From: an uncultured Propionibacteriaceae bacterium
GTDB lineage: Bacteria; Actinomycetota; Actinomycetes; Propionibacteriales; Propionibacteriaceae
Direction of reading: 5' to 3'
Assembly: GCA_947038745.1 (NCBI GenBank)
Contig: CAMQXE010000051.1
Span: 1-7,978, forward strand
Length of the DNA stretch: 7,978 bases
A program made the translations under genes and the position numbers. Below the pieces are notes generated by a model. It worked only from the letters and a program-made list of their open reading frames with translations. It was not told where the DNA came from and did not search any database. Of the stretch, positions 5,708 to 7,978 are shown piece after piece. Position 1 is the first letter of the stretch, and each line of letters opens with the position of its first letter.

Positions 5708-6652
5708 ATGACTGAAACTCCAAACACCACGGCAGAAATTACTGCTGACACAACTGAGACTGTCGATGTAGCTATCGAGCGTCCAAAGACGAAGCGTCTG
5801 GGACGTGGCAAGGTTTATGCTCGACGCTTCTTCCGTAACATTCCGGCAGTAGTCGGTCTGTGTATCTTTGGTATCTTGACCATCTGGGCCATTGTGGGTG
5901 AACACCTGACTCACTGGGGCATTAATGAAATCGACTGGGATGCAGACCCCATGTCGCAGCCGCCCTCGGCCGCGCACTGGTTCGGCACTAAGTCCGGCTT
6001 TGATATCTTCGCTCAGGTTTCTCACGGTCTATCGCGCTCGCTAATCATTGGCGTGACCGTGTCAATCTGCTCGGTGCTGCTCTCGGCTTTCATCGGCGCA
6101 GCAACGGCTTACTTCGGTGGCTGGACTGAGAAGGTTATCTTGTGGATCATTCACTTCTTGCTGGTGATCCCGGGCTTCTTGATCTTGGCAATCATCTCGG
6201 CTGGTAATGGTGGCAAGATGATTGCTTTGATCATCGCCATGATCGCCTTGGGCTGGATGTACTCAGCTCGAGTCATCTGGTCGTTGTCGATCTCCATTCG
6301 AGAACGCGAATATGTCATGGCAGCGCGTTATATGGGCGTCTCTGGTGTTAAAACGGTGTGGCGTCACATCATTCCTAACATTGGCTCGCTCTTGGTGCTC
6401 CAGTTTGCGATGGGTATCGTCGGTGCGATCATGTCAGAAACCGGCTTGTCCTTCCTTGGCTTTGGTATTAAGCCCCCGGACATCTCCCTCGGTGCCATGA
6501 TCGGTGACGGTACGCAGCTAGTCGTTTCATCCCCATGGGCTTTCTACTTCCCGGCTGGTGTATTGACCGCACTGACGATTTCTAGTGCCTTCGTCGCCGA
6601 TGGTTTGCGCGATGCCCTTGATCCCAACTCTGCTGCAGGAGGTCGCGCATAA
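5708..6652 (+). CDS. Peptide ABC transporter permease, DppC/OppC family
   Basis: This is the second channel subunit of the importer (314 residues). The ATG follows the previous stop by one base, so translation is probably coupled; the ribosome site, GAGTGAG, is weak. The first 30 or so residues are polar and Thr/Glu-rich. RRFFRNIPAVVGLCIFG at about 39-55 is the family's N-terminal entry into helix 1. HWFGTKSGFDIFAQVSHG (90-107) is the conserved DppC loop, usually written HxLGTDxxGRDxxSRxxxG; here the usual Asp after GT is Lys, and the Arg-Asp pair is Phe-Asp. The EAA loop is EYVMAARYMGVSGVKTVWRH (201-220). SFLGFGIKPPDISLGAMIGDG (248-268) is the strongest family signature. Its partners are the DppB-type permease before it and the fused ATPase after it. 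Confidence 0.93.
   Translation: MTETPNTTAEITADTTETVDVAIERPKTKRLGRGKVYARRFFRNIPAVVGLCIFGILTIWAIVGEHLTHWGINEIDWDADPMSQPPSAAHWFGTKSGFDIFAQVSHGLSRSLIIGVTVSICSVLLSAFIGAATAYFGGWTEKVILWIIHFLLVIPGFLILAIISAGNGGKMIALIIAMIALGWMYSARVIWSLSISIREREYVMAARYMGVSGVKTVWRHIIPNIGSLLVLQFAMGIVGAIMSETGLSFLGFGIKPPDISLGAMIGDGTQLVVSSPWAFYFPAGVLTALTISSAFVADGLRDALDPNSAAGGRA
6637..6642 (+). promoter_or_regulatory. Strong ribosome binding site of the fused ATPase
   Basis: AGGAGG, followed by T, matches the anti-Shine-Dalgarno sequence completely and lies nine bases before the ATG at 6652, inside the last codons of the DppC-type permease. It is the strongest ribosome site in the operon, so the ATPase need not depend on coupling from the gene before it. 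Confidence 0.8.
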
Positions 6653-7978
6653 TGGTCGATCCAGTCCTTTCCGTTAAGGATCTGCACGTTTCGTTTGCTT
6701 CGGAAGCTGGCCGTGTTGATGCTGTTCGCGGTGTGAGCTTTGACCTCTTCCCAGGCAAAACTCTCGGTATCGTCGGTGAGTCGGGTTCGGGTAAGTCCGT
6801 CTCGATGAATGCGGTGATGGGCCTTCTGCCCGGTACTGCGAAGATCACTGGTTCGGCTGTGCTGCACGGGCGAGAGCTCCTTGGCCTGTCGGATGATGAA
6901 TTGTCAAAGATCCGTGGCAAAGAAATGGCCATGATCTTCCAGGATCCGCTTTCTTCATTGACCCCGGTGTTTACCATCGGTGATCAGATCGTCGAAGCGA
7001 TCCGAGTTCATCAAGATGTTCCGACAGCCCAGGCTTGGAGCCAGGCTAAGGAACTCCTTGAGTTGGTTGGTATCCCTAACCCGGATCGTCGCTTGAAGAA
7101 CTTCCCGCATGAGTTCTCTGGCGGTATGCGTCAGCGCGTGGTTATTGCTATTGCGATGGCAAATAACCCCAATGTCATCATTGCCGACGAGCCCACCACA
7201 GCTCTCGACGTGACGATTCAGGCGCAGGTGCTTGAGGTGCTTAAGAAGGCCCAGCGTGAGACTGGTGCAGCAGTGGTGATGATTACCCACGATATGGGTG
7301 TTATTGCAGGCACTGCTGATGATGTCATCGTCATGTATGCCGGTAAGCCTGTAGAGCATGCTCCAGTCGAAGAGATCTTCGAGCAGCCGCGTATGCCGTA
7401 CTCGATTGGTTTGCTGGGAGCTATCCCATCAGCCAATAAGACCTCGGATGAGCCACTTACGCCGATCCACGGTAACCCACCGATCTTGATTAATCTGCCC
7501 GAAGGTTGCCCCTTCAGCGGACGTTGCCCGGTGGTTATGCCTGAGTGCAAGCTCAAGGAACCCGAGCTAATTGAGGTCCCGGTTCTCGGCAGCTTGCAGC
7601 AGGGGACGGTTGATGGTCTTCCGGCTCGGCACTTGTCGGCGTGTTTGCGTCGTCAGGAAATCCGTGACCGCCAAATTGGCGGAGAGCAGATGTACCCGAT
7701 CCCGGAGCGGGCCGTCAGCGTCTACGCCGGTGTGCCGCGTGAAGAGCGTGAGATCGTCTTGGAGGCGAAGAACCTCACCAAGACCTTCCCGCTGATGAAG
7801 GGTGCAGTACTCAAGCGTCGTATTGGCTGGGTCTATGCAGTTCAGGGTTTGAACTTCGAGATCCGTGCTGGTGAAACGTTGGCCATCGTGGGTGAGTCGG
7901 GCTGTGGTAAGACTACGACCTTGCTTGAGATCATGGGCATGAATAAGTCGACCACGCATGAGGTCATCATTGATGGAC
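6652..7978 (+). CDS. Fused double ATPase of the peptide ABC transporter (DppD-DppF), 3' end outside window
   Basis: This cytoplasmic subunit powers the importer. The ATG overlaps the previous stop by one base (TAATG). The 442 residues in view contain one complete ATPase domain and the start of a second. Domain 1 has Walker A GESGSGKS (42-49), Q-loop FQDPLSSLTP (96-105, Q97), ABC signature FSGGM (155-159), Walker B VIIADE (175-180) and the H-loop His in ITHD (213). After it comes the peptide-importer C-terminal region with Cys 286, 292, 299 and 331 (C-x5-C-x6-C-x31-C). A similar Cys set binds a [4Fe-4S] cluster in a bacterial DppD structure, as I recall it. A linker leads to domain 2, starting about residue 367 (EIVLEAKNLTKTFPL), with Walker A GESGCGKT (414-421). 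DppF-type Arg-rich residues (LKRRIG) precede it. One fused chain replaces separate DppD and DppF, a known variant. The frame is open at the window end. Confidence 0.95.
   Translation, partial: MVDPVLSVKDLHVSFASEAGRVDAVRGVSFDLFPGKTLGIVGESGSGKSVSMNAVMGLLPGTAKITGSAVLHGRELLGLSDDELSKIRGKEMAMIFQDPLSSLTPVFTIGDQIVEAIRVHQDVPTAQAWSQAKELLELVGIPNPDRRLKNFPHEFSGGMRQRVVIAIAMANNPNVIIADEPTTALDVTIQAQVLEVLKKAQRETGAAVVMITHDMGVIAGTADDVIVMYAGKPVEHAPVEEIFEQPRMPYSIGLLGAIPSANKTSDEPLTPIHGNPPILINLPEGCPFSGRCPVVMPECKLKEPELIEVPVLGSLQQGTVDGLPARHLSACLRRQEIRDRQIGGEQMYPIPERAVSVYAGVPREEREIVLEAKNLTKTFPLMKGAVLKRRIGWVYAVQGLNFEIRAGETLAIVGESGCGKTTTLLEIMGMNKSTTHEVIIDG

Noticed and set aside
6544..7959. Several minus-strand frames of 90-135 codons across the ATPase gene
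   Set aside because: They are shadows of a coding region with clear Walker, signature and H-loop motifs on the plus strand; none encodes a recognisable protein.

Overview
The window looks like chromosomal housekeeping DNA from a mid-GC actinobacterium. The signs are frequent GTG starts, an actinobacterial-looking CLC transporter, a tRNA gene with an encoded CCA end, and peptide-transporter proteins of the kind seen in the Actinomycetaceae (Actinomyces/Schaalia/Arcanobacterium group). That genus-level guess is inference from protein style, not a database match. I see no transposase, integrase, phage gene, CRISPR array, toxin-antitoxin pair or defence gene, and no convincing new system.

Layout from left to right. 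(1) The 3' part or whole of a small membrane-anchored hypothetical gene (+). (2) A tRNA-Ala(CGC) gene with its own promoter and a strong hairpin terminator. (3) A minus-strand alpha/beta hydrolase that is a pseudogene: it carries a one-base frameshift near 943-945 and its C-terminus, including the catalytic His, is lost where it runs into the tRNA terminator. (4) A plus-strand CLC-family anion transporter. (5) A minus-strand uracil permease of the NCS2/NAT family, convergent with the CLC gene, with a strong terminator at 3001-3035. (6) A divergent intergenic region holding a plus-strand promoter candidate, small hairpins, phased GAATC repeats by the uracil permease start, and a 19-codon leader ORF. 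(7) A tightly packed peptide ABC transporter operon: DppB-type permease, DppC-type permease, and a fused DppD-DppF double ATPase that runs off the right edge.

How the genes work together. The three ABC genes overlap or nearly touch (4-base overlap with the leader ORF, then 1-base gap, then 1-base overlap). They should build one importer: two permeases forming the channel and one polypeptide supplying both ATPase domains. No substrate-binding protein gene lies upstream within the window. The uracil permease and the CLC transporter look like independent single-gene units. The observations most worth a second look are the 19-codon ORF translationally linked to the permease, the helically phased GAATC repeats at the uracil permease promoter, and the decayed hydrolase next to the tRNA gene.
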